From positions 1-15,015 of the forward strand of contig CATPBY010000410.1 in NCBI GenBank assembly GCA_955652845.1: DNA of 15,015 nt, read 5' to 3'. This DNA comes from an uncultured Terriglobales bacterium. Lineage in GTDB: Bacteria > Acidobacteriota > Terriglobia > Terriglobales > Acidobacteriaceae. Of the stretch, positions 7,342 through 14,518 are shown piece after piece; the stretch's first letter is position 1, and every line of letters starts with the position of its first letter. A model generated the notes under the pieces. It was not told the origin of the DNA. It ran no database searches and was given only the letters and a program-made list of their open reading frames with translations. Position numbers and translations under genes: made by a program.

Positions 7342-8727
7342 TCAGGCGATCACCGGAACGTTGGCGACTCCTGCGGTTCCAAAGACCTGCCGGTAGCGCT
7401 CAATTTCCGATTCCGGCCCGAGCGCCTTGGCGTAATTGTCAGAAAGCTTGACCGCAGGTTTTCCCTCCACCTGGTGGACTTTGCAGATCAGGCTGATCGG
7501 GTCAAAGCCGGCGCCTCCGTCCGGATCGCACCCCCGGAAGTCATTGGTAAGCAGGGTTCCCCAGCCGGCGCTGAATCGAATACGACGATGCGGAATCCAT
7601 TTACTCGGATTAAGGAAATCGGCCGGCCCCCGGAAGTCCCGGGGCGTCGCGCCGCCCACAAAAGTTCCGCCAAAATAAGCATGCAGGCCCAGGATCTCGT
7701 CGACGTCGAGCGCATCCGAGGCGATCATGAGCTTGTTCTGCGGATGCCGACCCCGCTTCTTCAACCATTCGATATACTCGTCTCCCGCTATGTAAGGATT
7801 CTTGCTGTCCACGCGCTGCCCGGTCCAGTCGGCAGCCCAGTCGGGCGCATGCTCCAAAAATTGTGTGGTCCCGAACGTGTCGGGCAACATGATCAATAGT
7901 TCGCCTTCGTAGGTGTTCTGCCACAATTCGAGCACCTTATACTGAGATGCTTTCATGGCTTCCTGATCGGGTGCTAGCGCGGCAAGAACCATGGGGATTT
8001 CGTGCGCGTTGGTTCCAATCGCTTCCAGATCATGCTTGTAGGCAAGAAATGCATTCGAGGTTCCGGTAAATGCACGCTCCAGATTTGACGCCATCGCCTC
8101 CACCACATATTCCTGCCATAGAAAGCTATGACGCCGGCGGGTGCCGAAATCCGCCACGTGCAGATCGGGAACATCGCGCAGTTGTTCGATCTTGCCCCAC
8201 AGCTTGGTCTTCGCCCGCGCATACAGGATGTCGAGACCGAATTCGTGCAACCGCTTTAGACTGGCCCTCGTCTTCAGCTCATCAATAATGGCCAGCGCAT
8301 AAAGTTCCCACATGGTAGTTTCGGTCCACCGCCCATCGAACAGCAAATGGAACTGGCCGTCCTTGACTGACAACTCGTAGTCCGATAAGCGGAAATCCCG
8401 TTCCAGCCACGCCAGAAACGCCGGCTGGAAAATTCCGCGCTGGCCATAGAAGGTGTTGCCGGCCAGCCAGATCAACTCTGACTTTCGAAAGTTAAGGCTG
8501 CGAGCATGCTCCAGTTGAGAGATAAGCTCCTCGGCCGGAAACATCTCTGCCAGCCGTACTGAACTGGTGCGGTTGAAGAGCGAGAACGAAACCCGCGTGT
8601 TGGGATAATGCTTCCAGATAAACTGCAGCATCAGTAGCTTGTAGAAATCTGTATCGAGCAAGGATCGCGTGACCGGGTCTAATTCCCAGTTGTGATTGTG
8701 CGCTCGCTCAGCAAAGTTGACGATCAT
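7342..8727 (-). CDS. pncB: Nicotinate phosphoribosyltransferase
   Basis: Makes nicotinate mononucleotide from nicotinate and PRPP (with ATP) in the NAD salvage pathway; cytoplasmic. The 461-residue form shows the N-terminal LLDTDFYKLLM (23-33), FGTRRRHS (194-201, phosphate/PRPP side), GTNAHE with the His (242) that is autophosphorylated in this family, then LPDTFGTTQFL, ASDALDVDEI and FVGGATPRDF toward the C-terminus. This order and length fit the PncB family. The frame stays open to an ATG at 8839-8841, but I prefer the ATG at 8725-8727: family likeness begins just after it, and a promoter with a good -10 lies directly upstream, which would leave the longer start off the mRNA. No Shine-Dalgarno precedes this ATG. 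The gene is divergent from lpdA and is followed by the beta-propeller gene. Confidence 0.93.
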   Translation of the reverse strand: MIVNFAERAHNHNWELDPVTRSLLDTDFYKLLMLQFIWKHYPNTRVSFSLFNRTSSVRLAEMFPAEELISQLEHARSLNFRKSELIWLAGNTFYGQRGIFQPAFLAWLERDFRLSDYELSVKDGQFHLLFDGRWTETTMWELYALAIIDELKTRASLKRLHEFGLDILYARAKTKLWGKIEQLRDVPDLHVADFGTRRRHSFLWQEYVVEAMASNLERAFTGTSNAFLAYKHDLEAIGTNAHEIPMVLAALAPDQEAMKASQYKVLELWQNTYEGELLIMLPDTFGTTQFLEHAPDWAADWTGQRVDSKNPYIAGDEYIEWLKKRGRHPQNKLMIASDALDVDEILGLHAYFGGTFVGGATPRDFRGPADFLNPSKWIPHRRIRFSAGWGTLLTNDFRGCDPDGGAGFDPISLICKVHQVEGKPAVKLSDNYAKALGPESEIERYRQVFGTAGVANVPVIA

Positions 8728-8743
8728 CAGGCAGGTGGTAACT

Positions 8744-8772
8744 ATTGTAGAATGCCGGCCTCCCAATGGAAA
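8744..8772 (-). promoter_or_regulatory. Putative sigma-70 promoter of pncB
   Basis: Read leftward, TTTCCA (8767-8772, 4/6 of the -35 consensus), a 17-bp spacer and TACAAT (8744-8749, 5/6 of the -10). Initiation about 7 nt further on would leave a leader of roughly 8-11 nt before the ATG at 8727, so translation would be nearly leaderless, consistent with the missing Shine-Dalgarno. Confidence 0.5.
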
Positions 8773-8842
8773 AACATGCGTAAGATATTCCCTTCGCCCT
8801 GTTCTAGAATCAACAGTTTGCTTTCCGTCATCTGTTCTCACT

Positions 8843-8848
8843 GAGGAG
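8843..8848 (+). promoter_or_regulatory. Ribosome-binding site that fixes the TTG start of lpdA
   Basis: GAGGAG lies 7 nt before the TTG at 8856-8858. No in-frame ATG exists near the N-terminus of the conserved FAD-binding fold, so the site decides the start. Confidence 0.8.
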
Positions 8849-8855
8849 CAAGACT

Positions 8856-10271
8856 TTGCCTGAAACGATCTACGACATCGCCATTATCGGCAGCGGCCCT
8901 GCCGGATACACCGCCGCCATCCGTGCCGGCCAATACGGCTTGAAAACCGCCCTGATAGAAAAAGACAACGTTCTCGGGGGCACTTGCCTTCATGTGGGCT
9001 GCATCCCGACGAAAGCACTCTTGTTCAATGCCGAAATCTGGGACCACCTGAAGGACGCAAAAGAATTCGGCATCGATGGCGTCGATTCGCGCAAACTGAA
9101 TTGGGGCGCAATCCAGGAGCGCAAATCAAAGATCGTGGCCAAACACACCAAGGGTCTCGACTTTCTCATGCGCAAGAACAAAGTCGAAACCATTCGAGGA
9201 TACGGCAAGCTCACCGGCCCGGCTCAGAACGGCATACTGACAGTCGAGGTGGGCAATGAAGGCAAGGCGGCTTCCATCAAGGCAAAGAACGTAATTCTTT
9301 CCACTGGTTCGGAAGCTCGCATGATTCCTGGCCTTGAGCCCGATGACCGGATTCTCACCAATATTGAAATTCTCAGTCTGAAAGAAATCCCCAAATCTCT
9401 TGTGATTGTTGGCGCAGGCGCGGTAGGAGTGGAGTTTGCTTCCATCTTTCGTTCGTTTGATACCGAGGTAACAATCCTTGAAATGCTGCCCCGCCTGGTT
9501 CCGGTGGAGGATGAAGATGTTTCGAAAGAACTGGCCCGGGTGTATCGCAAGCGCGGCATTAACTTCCATACCGGAGCCAAAGTCGAGAAAGTCGAGAAGA
9601 CGAAATCAGGAATTGCTGTGACCTTCAGCGTAGACGGCAAGCCGCAAAAGATCGACGCGGAGAAAATTCTTATTGCGGTGGGTCGCAAGCCGCGCACGGA
9701 AAACATTGGCCTCGAACGCACGAAAATCAAGCCGGACCGTGGATTCATTAAAGTGGACAGCTGGATGCAGACCAGTGAACCTGGCGTCTGCGCCATCGGC
9801 GATATCGTGCTCGGCACACCCCAACTGGCGCACGTAGGCGCCATGGAAGGCATCGTCGCGGTGACCAAAATCGCGGGTAAGCCAGGCAAGCCCATCAATC
9901 CGGAGCACATTCCCAATGCCACGTATTGCCATCCGGAAATTGGGAGTGTCGGCCTGACCGAAACCAAAGCGGAGGAAGCAGGCTACAACGTAAAGATCGG
10001 CAAGTTCCCATTCACCGCAAATTCGCGCGCCTCCATTGTTGGCCAGCATGATGGCTTCATCAAGATCGTTACTGACGCGGACCACGGCGAGATTCTCGGG
10101 GTTCACATCATCGGCCCGCAGGCGACAGAACTGATCGCCGAAGCCGTTACTGCCATGGAACTCGAAGCCACAGTCGAAGACTTGATGTGGACGATCCATG
10201 CCCATCCCACCCTGGCAGAGGCTATGCTCGATGCATCCAACAGCGTCTACGCAATGGCGATCAATGCGTGA
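8856..10271 (+). CDS. lpdA: Dihydrolipoyl dehydrogenase (E3)
   Basis: A flavoprotein that reoxidises dihydrolipoyl groups of 2-oxo acid dehydrogenase complexes (or the glycine cleavage system), passing electrons to NAD+. The 471 residues show the FAD-binding GSGPAG (12-17), the redox-active disulfide in GGTCLHVGCIPTK (Cys44 and Cys49), the NAD-binding GAGAVGVEF (186-194), the second FAD segment around CAIGDI, and the C-terminal HAHPTLAEA with the catalytic His450-Glu455 pair. Length is normal. The start is TTG with a strong GAGGAG site. It opens the rightward cluster: lipB follows after 57 nt and the E1 genes after that, so E3 for that complex is its most likely job. Confidence 0.96.
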   Translation: MPETIYDIAIIGSGPAGYTAAIRAGQYGLKTALIEKDNVLGGTCLHVGCIPTKALLFNAEIWDHLKDAKEFGIDGVDSRKLNWGAIQERKSKIVAKHTKGLDFLMRKNKVETIRGYGKLTGPAQNGILTVEVGNEGKAASIKAKNVILSTGSEARMIPGLEPDDRILTNIEILSLKEIPKSLVIVGAGAVGVEFASIFRSFDTEVTILEMLPRLVPVEDEDVSKELARVYRKRGINFHTGAKVEKVEKTKSGIAVTFSVDGKPQKIDAEKILIAVGRKPRTENIGLERTKIKPDRGFIKVDSWMQTSEPGVCAIGDIVLGTPQLAHVGAMEGIVAVTKIAGKPGKPINPEHIPNATYCHPEIGSVGLTETKAEEAGYNVKIGKFPFTANSRASIVGQHDGFIKIVTDADHGEILGVHIIGPQATELIAEAVTAMELEATVEDLMWTIHAHPTLAEAMLDASNSVYAMAINA

Positions 10272-10328
10272 CCGGACGCCGTGTCAGGGAGAGATTAGGA
10301 AGCGGGACATATCCGCAGCCTCGAAGTT

Positions 10329-11219
10329 ATGATCTCCGTCCTCCAACTGGGCGTCATTGACTACGCTACGGCTCTGCGCCTGCAGCAGCGCCTCGTAGAA
10401 TTGCGCAAAGAAGAGCGCATCGGAAATCTTCTCCTGCTGCTCGAACATACGCCTGTCATCACTCTGGGACGCAATGCCAAAGCCGCGAATGTGACCGCTT
10501 CACGTGAGCTACTCGCGGAGCGTAGTGTCGAGGTCTTCGAGTGCGATCGCGGCGGCGACGTCACTTTCCATGGTCCCGGTCAGCTCGTGGGCTACCCCAT
10601 CTTCGACCTTCGGAGTTTCTCCTCCCAGGATGGCAAACGAAAGTCGCTCGGAGCCGTCGAATATGTTCGCCGCCTGGAAGAAGTTCTGATCCGTACCTGC
10701 GCCGCCTTCGCCATTCCCGCCAAACGTATTCCCGGCCTGACCGGGGTCTGGACGGACCCCGAAACTAATGTAGACACGGGCCATGTCCACGGAGGGTCGG
10801 ACACGGACGCCCTCGCCCGTCCAGCCGAGCAGCACCCGACGGCTGCCCCAGCCATCCCCGATCCGCCCACCGCCAAGATCGCAGCTATTGGCGTCCACAT
10901 CTCTCGGGGTGTCACCTCCCACGGATTCGCCCTCAACGTAACCCCCGACCTCAGTTTTTTCGACCTCATCATCCCTTGCGGAATCACCTCAAAGCCTGTT
11001 ACCTCCATGACCAAAGAATTGAACAAGCCAGTTGCGATGCAGGACGTTGCTCACTCCATTTCCCGCAATTTCGGAACGATTTTCCAGAGTCAGATGCTGT
11101 GGTTGGAGAGTCTGGATGACCTCCTGGGCCACTCTCTGGGCGTGCCCGTAAGGCCTCCTGCGGACTTGCGGAAATTACATAAAGATAAAGATAAAGATGA
11201 AGATACGTTCTGGGCTTGA
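10329..11219 (+). CDS. lipB: Octanoyltransferase (lipoate biosynthesis)
   Basis: Moves the octanoyl group from acyl carrier protein to the lipoyl domain of E2 or GcvH, the first step of endogenous lipoate assembly. Of the 296 residues, the conserved parts are LEHTPVITLGRNA (38-50), CDRGGDVTFHGPGQLVGYP (72-90), KIAAIGVHISRGVTSHGFAL with catalytic Lys183, and PCGIT with the catalytic Cys217. An unusual segment, about residues 144-182, lies between GVW and KIAAIGV, where typical LipB has only a few residues; it is Pro/Ala/Asp-rich and its DNA is full of short palindromes. The C-terminal tail ends in a Lys/Asp repeat (HKDKDKDED) encoded by a hexanucleotide repeat. The ATG at 10329 has no clear Shine-Dalgarno. 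Lying between lpdA (E3) and E1 alpha suits its role in activating the same complex. Active-site residues are intact. Confidence 0.94.
   Translation: MISVLQLGVIDYATALRLQQRLVELRKEERIGNLLLLLEHTPVITLGRNAKAANVTASRELLAERSVEVFECDRGGDVTFHGPGQLVGYPIFDLRSFSSQDGKRKSLGAVEYVRRLEEVLIRTCAAFAIPAKRIPGLTGVWTDPETNVDTGHVHGGSDTDALARPAEQHPTAAPAIPDPPTAKIAAIGVHISRGVTSHGFALNVTPDLSFFDLIIPCGITSKPVTSMTKELNKPVAMQDVAHSISRNFGTIFQSQMLWLESLDDLLGHSLGVPVRPPADLRKLHKDKDKDEDTFWA
10742..10855 (+). repeat. Palindrome-rich in-frame insertion in lipB
   Basis: Within about 115 bp there are several inverted repeats: CGGGGTC/GACCCCG (10742-10748 with 10755-10761, perfect 7 bp, 6-nt loop), GTCC/GGAC (near 10785-10802), GGACG/CGTCC (near 10805-10822) and CAGCCG/CGGCTG (near 10823-10846). 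They coincide with the extra protein segment ahead of the LipB catalytic lysine. The stretch resembles a small palindromic repeat element carried in frame, but I see no second copy in this window. Confidence 0.45.
11181..11204 (+). repeat. Hexanucleotide tandem repeat at the lipB 3' end
   Basis: Three exact AAAGAT units followed by GAAGAT, in frame, encode KDKDKDED. Slippage in units of six would change the tail length without shifting the frame. Confidence 0.7.
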
Positions 11220-11285
11220 ACTAGCTCCCAATCCCTTGCAGGCGACAGAAGCAGGCTATCCGCGTTAGCATTGATGACGCTGCGC

Positions 11286-12563
11286 ATGGCCAAAAAACGA
11301 CACCGGCGAAATCCCCCCAAGCCCGAGCCCAATGGCGCCCGCCGCCCTTTATCCAGCCAGCGCACTTTTACGATCCCTGATTACCGGCTGGAAAAGCCGA
11401 ATTTCACCATCCGGCAGGTTCGCAAAGATCATGAATTTCGCTACGAAATCGAAGGCGATCTCTCCGCCCCCGTGCCCCCGATCCGCGAATCCAAATATCT
11501 CGATCAAAAACAGTGCCTCGAGATTTATCGCTGGATGTTGCTCAACCGCAAAATGGAGACCGCGCTCGAAAACCTTTATAAGCAGGGTAAAGTTGTCGGC
11601 GGCGTGTACTTCGGTCTCGGACAGGAAGCCTGCTCCTGCGCCTCCGCTTATGCTCTCCAGAAAGACGATTGGCTTGCGCCCTTGATTCGCAACCAGGGCT
11701 CGCTTCTGGTTCGGGGCTTCTCTGCCCGCGACATCATGATGCAATATATGGCCAAGGCCGGCTCGCCTACCAGGGGCAGAGACGCCTCATCCCATTTCGG
11801 TGATATTCAAAAACGCAACGTGGTTGCTCCTATTTCGACCCTGGGCGATCTCATCCCCGTGCTTGCCGGTGTGGCCCTGGGCGCGCGCCTTCAGGGGCGC
11901 CACCTCGCGGTGATGACCTACATCGGCGAGGGCGGCCAGTCCACCGGAGTCACTCATGAAGGCGTCAATTTTGCAGCCGTACAGAATCTCGGCTTGGTGC
12001 TTTTCGTGGAGAACAACCTATGGGCATATTCGACGCCCGCCGACATGCAGTTCCGCTTGAAAGATCTGGCTGAGCGCGCCATCGCTTACGGCATTCCTGG
12101 CATTATCGTTGACGGAACCGATGCCTGCCAGGTTTACGACGCTGCTTACGAAGCCTGCGAACGCGCGCGACAGGGGCAGGGCCCCACAATGATTGAAGCG
12201 AAAATGATGCGCATGAAAGGTCACGCCATTCACGACGCCGCCGACTACGTTCCCAAAGCGCTCTTTGACTATTGGCGTAAGCGCGATCCTGTCTCACGCT
12301 TCGAAAACTACCTGGTGAATACCAGGAAATGGCTGACTCCAACAGAGAACCGGGAACTCATCGCTGGCGTTGATCAACAATTAGAAAGCGAGCGTAATGC
12401 CGCAGAGGCAAGCCCGATGCCGGAACCGGAATCCGCAGCAGGTGGCGTGTATTGCGAAGAAGGCTGCCACCAAATCAAACCGAAGTACGGGATGCCCAAG
12501 GTGAATGTAATCAAGAGAGCCGGAGCTCCCAAACAAGAACCGGGAGCGGTGCATCTGAAGTAA
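11286..12563 (+). CDS. 2-oxo acid dehydrogenase E1 component, alpha subunit (thiamine diphosphate dependent)
   Basis: The alpha chain of a heterotetrameric E1 that decarboxylates a 2-oxo acid (pyruvate or a branched-chain 2-oxo acid) and passes the acyl group to lipoyl-E2. In the 425-residue form the thiamine-diphosphate motif runs from GEG (214-216) to ENN (242-244). GEG rather than GDG, and NNLWAYSTP after it, recall the branched-chain E1 alpha group. Other family segments are RDASSHFGDIQKRNV, STLGDLIPVLAGVALGARL and the MKGHAIHDAADYVP loop that carries conserved His. The N-terminus has a Lys/Arg/Pro-rich extension. The C-terminus adds a tail with CEEGCH (Cys390 and Cys394). The start is uncertain: TTG 11271, ATG 11274 and ATG 11286 are in frame and none has a good Shine-Dalgarno; I prefer 11286 (MAKKRHRR). 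The beta subunit is not adjacent: a toxin-antitoxin pair lies between. Confidence 0.9.
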   Translation: MAKKRHRRNPPKPEPNGARRPLSSQRTFTIPDYRLEKPNFTIRQVRKDHEFRYEIEGDLSAPVPPIRESKYLDQKQCLEIYRWMLLNRKMETALENLYKQGKVVGGVYFGLGQEACSCASAYALQKDDWLAPLIRNQGSLLVRGFSARDIMMQYMAKAGSPTRGRDASSHFGDIQKRNVVAPISTLGDLIPVLAGVALGARLQGRHLAVMTYIGEGGQSTGVTHEGVNFAAVQNLGLVLFVENNLWAYSTPADMQFRLKDLAERAIAYGIPGIIVDGTDACQVYDAAYEACERARQGQGPTMIEAKMMRMKGHAIHDAADYVPKALFDYWRKRDPVSRFENYLVNTRKWLTPTENRELIAGVDQQLESERNAAEASPMPEPESAAGGVYCEEGCHQIKPKYGMPKVNVIKRAGAPKQEPGAVHLK

Positions 12564-12603
12564 CTGAAACGCATTCATTCTGAACTGGCGAAATTCTTAA
12601 GGC

Positions 12604-12861
12604 TCACCTGTAAACTTCCCGGCGATGGCCGATCTTCAACACCAGAACAAGAAGTTGCTTACGCTCGACTGTGTATATGACACGGTAATCTCCAATCCGG
12701 ATGCGCCACAAATCCACCGGCGCATTGAGCTTTTCCGTACCAGGCGGAAATGGATCTAACGCTAGTTGATCAACCTTCCGGATGATCCGAATCTGCGCTT
12801 CCTTCGGCAGTTTGCGCAGTGCGGCTTCCGCCGGGCCCTGATAAATGACGGTATAGGCCAT
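12604..12861 (-). CDS. RelE/ParE-family toxin
   Basis: An 85-residue protein with the full RelE-type core: LRKLPKEAQ near the N-terminus, a helical pair, then the diagnostic WRIRIGDYRVIYTV strand pair and a C-terminal IGHRREVYR. Members of this group are usually ribosome-dependent mRNA endonucleases that stall growth when freed from their antitoxin. The Arg-rich and Tyr C-terminus typical of activity is present, so the toxin looks intact. It starts 15 nt after the antitoxin stop codon, on the same strand, so the pair is one transcription unit, antitoxin first. It is convergent with E1 alpha across a 40-nt gap in which I see no terminator. The cellular target is inferred from the family, not visible here. 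Confidence 0.9.
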   Translation of the reverse strand: MAYTVIYQGPAEAALRKLPKEAQIRIIRKVDQLALDPFPPGTEKLNAPVDLWRIRIGDYRVIYTVERKQLLVLVLKIGHRREVYR

Positions 12862-12876
12862 GGCCCACGGTCTGCG

Positions 12877-13125
12877 TTAAAGTCCGAGCTGGGCTTTTAA
12901 TTGCTTCGAAGTTTTGCCGCGAGGTTCCTTGAGGGCCTTTAACGCATCCTTAATGTCCGTCTGATCTTCGATTCTTTGCAGGAGTTCGAAGTCTTCGACG
13001 GGAACGACGGCGGCGACGTCCCGGTTGTGGCGCCGCACGATAACGCGCTCGCCGCGATACTCGACCCGCCTCACAATATCGGCGAATTTTTCGCGCGCCA
13101 GACTGGCACTCATTCTGAACGTCAT
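12877..13125 (-). CDS. Phd/YefM-family antitoxin
   Basis: An 82-residue protein with the Phd/YefM N-terminal DNA-binding fold: MSASLAREKFADIVRRVEYRGERVIVRRHNRDVAAVVPVEDF is the typical order, here spread over residues 5-46 (Ala-Arg-Glu motif, then the beta hairpin with VIVRRHNRDVAAVVP). The C-terminal half is charged and helical (DIKDALKALKE) and should wrap the toxin. Such antitoxins neutralise RelE-type toxins and repress their own promoter. The start may be the ATG at 13123-13125 or the one at 13111-13113 (MSASLAREKF); both lack a clear Shine-Dalgarno. A promoter with operator-like boxes lies directly upstream. Confidence 0.9.
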   Translation of the reverse strand: MTFRMSASLAREKFADIVRRVEYRGERVIVRRHNRDVAAVVPVEDFELLQRIEDQTDIKDALKALKEPRGKTSKQLKAQLGL

Positions 13126-13141
13126 TTGTTATTACTTATTT

Positions 13142-13170
13142 GTACCTTTCGTACAAAACGTACTATATCA
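13142..13170 (-). promoter_or_regulatory. Antitoxin-toxin promoter with three GTAC operator boxes
   Basis: Read leftward, TGATATAGT (13170 to 13162) is an extended -10 element: TG, one base, then TATAGT (5/6). Three GTAC boxes lie at 13142-13145, 13151-13154 and 13160-13163, exactly 9 bp apart. The first two are the centre of a perfect 7-bp inverted repeat, TTTGTAC/GTACAAA (13139-13145 and 13151-13157). The third overlaps the -10, so a bound antitoxin would block initiation. This is the expected layout for an autorepressed toxin-antitoxin operon. Confidence 0.65.
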
Positions 13171-13259
13171 CATCGTAGTGCGGGCGTCCCCCCCCGGTCC
13201 CCGAACGCAATCATGCCCTGTTTGCAGCAGTTGAGTTAATCTATTGAAGAAGTAAGTCC

Positions 13260-14234
13260 ATGCCCCAACTCACCTATCTCGAAGCCATCCGCCAGGGCAT
13301 CTGGGAAGAGATGGAGCGCGATCCCTCCGTCCTCTGCCTCGGCGAAGACATCGGTATTTATGGTGGGGCTTTCAAAGTCACCGACGGGTTCATCGGCTAC
13401 TTCGGTCCCGAGCGCGTCATCGATACACCCCTCGCCGAATCAGCCATCGTCGGCGCCGCTTTCGGCGCCTCGCTCACCGGCATGCGTCCGGTCGCTGAGT
13501 TCCAGTTCATGGACTTCATCGGCTGTGCCTTTAACCAGATCGTCAACATGGTAGCCAAAGCCCATTACCGCTGGGGTGCGCCGGCGCCACTGGTGATCCG
13601 CGGACCCAGCGGCGGCAACGTCCATGGCGGCCCGTTCCATTCTCAGAATCCGGAGATGTGGTTCGTCCACGCCCCCGGCCTGAAAGTCGTCTGCCCGGCC
13701 AGCCCCAGCGACGCCAAAGGCCTCATTAAAGCTTCCATCCGCGACAACAATCCGGTCATTTTTTTTGAGCACAAATATCTCTATCGCCGGATCAAAGAAG
13801 AAGTCCCCGCGGAAGATTACATAATCCCGCTCGGAAAGGCGCGAATCGCCCGCCAAGGCCGCAATCTGAGCATCATTACTTATGCCGCCATGGTGCACAT
13901 CGCGCTCGAAGCGGCTGAGATTGTGGCTAAGGACGGAATCGAACTCGAGATCCTCGATCTGCGAACTTTATCTCCGCTTGACCGTGAGGCTATCGCAGCG
14001 ACTGTGCGCAACACCAGCAAAGTGATTGTGCTGCATGAGGACGTCCGTACCGGAGGCATCGCCGGCGAAATTGCCGCGATCATCAACGAGGAGGCATTCG
14101 AAGATCTCGACGGTCCCATCGTCCGCATTACGGCGCGCGACTCACCTGTGCCATTTTCGCCACCCCAGGAAGAATATTTTCTGCCCAAGGTAAGCGACGT
14201 GGTGCGGGAGGTCCGCCGGCTCGCTGCCTATTGA
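13260..14234 (+). CDS. 2-oxo acid dehydrogenase E1 component, beta subunit
   Basis: The partner of the alpha chain in the E1 heterotetramer; it supplies the Glu that activates thiamine diphosphate and part of the substrate pocket. The 324 residues match the family throughout: LGEDIG (27-32), TPLAESAIVG with the cofactor-activating Glu60, EFQFMDFI, FHSQNPEMWFVHAPGLKVV (the HSQ at 127-129 is typical), NPVIFFEHKYLYR, LDLRTLSPLD, LHEDVRTGG and the C-terminal DSPVPFSP. The length is standard. The start ATG has a GAAG-type site a few bases upstream. Because the toxin-antitoxin pair separates it from E1 alpha, it is 696 nt away from the alpha stop codon and may need its own promoter or long read-through. 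Substrate (pyruvate or branched-chain) cannot be fixed from sequence alone; the GEG in alpha favours a branched-chain-like enzyme. Confidence 0.93.
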   Translation: MPQLTYLEAIRQGIWEEMERDPSVLCLGEDIGIYGGAFKVTDGFIGYFGPERVIDTPLAESAIVGAAFGASLTGMRPVAEFQFMDFIGCAFNQIVNMVAKAHYRWGAPAPLVIRGPSGGNVHGGPFHSQNPEMWFVHAPGLKVVCPASPSDAKGLIKASIRDNNPVIFFEHKYLYRRIKEEVPAEDYIIPLGKARIARQGRNLSIITYAAMVHIALEAAEIVAKDGIELEILDLRTLSPLDREAIAATVRNTSKVIVLHEDVRTGGIAGEIAAIINEEAFEDLDGPIVRITARDSPVPFSPPQEEYFLPKVSDVVREVRRLAAY

Positions 14235-14254
14235 CACCTTTTAGAGAACTTTCA

Positions 14255-14482
14255 ATGCACGAAGCCCTGGTCACCATTGCCACCTTTCACAGCCAGCCTG
14301 AATTTCTGCTGGCACGAGCGCGCCTCGAATCCGCAGATATAGAATGCTTCGCGCAGGATGAGAACATGCTTCGTATTGGAGGCTGGCATTCGCATATACT
14401 CGGGGGGATCAAGTTGCAGGTGCGAGAATCAGACGCCCACGATGCGCTTGCCGTTTTGAGCCACACCGCGTCCATAGATTAA
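14255..14482 (+). CDS. DUF2007-type small protein
   Basis: A 75-residue soluble protein that resembles the DUF2007 family (named 'putative signal transducing protein', without known function). The visible pattern is a first strand (EALVTIATF), a helix (PEFLLARARLESADIECFA), a loop with Gly/His (IGGWHSHILGGI), a strand (KLQVRES) and a helix (DAHDALAVL). This fits the family's ferredoxin-like fold of compact length. I chose the ATG at 14255-14257, with AGAGAA 6 nt upstream; a frame opening at 14231 overlaps the E1 beta stop codon and adds nothing conserved. It follows E1 beta by 20 nt and precedes the cytochrome gene by 36 nt, so all three are probably co-transcribed. Confidence 0.75.
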   Translation: MHEALVTIATFHSQPEFLLARARLESADIECFAQDENMLRIGGWHSHILGGIKLQVRESDAHDALAVLSHTASID

Positions 14483-14518
14483 CGGCTGACGCGACCATAA
14501 ACTGACATCGGAGGAGGA

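Noticed and set aside
8728..8841. N-terminal extension of pncB to the ATG at 8841
   Set aside because: It has no family likeness, contains the putative promoter, and would leave only 14 nt to the divergent lpdA start.
9224..9967. 247-codon leftward ORF inside lpdA
   Set aside because: Antisense shadow of the clearly conserved E3 gene; composition reflects the complementary codons.
13188..13195. Run of eight C as a phase-variation tract
   Set aside because: It lies in non-coding DNA outside the recognisable promoter elements; no evidence that length changes would act on a gene.
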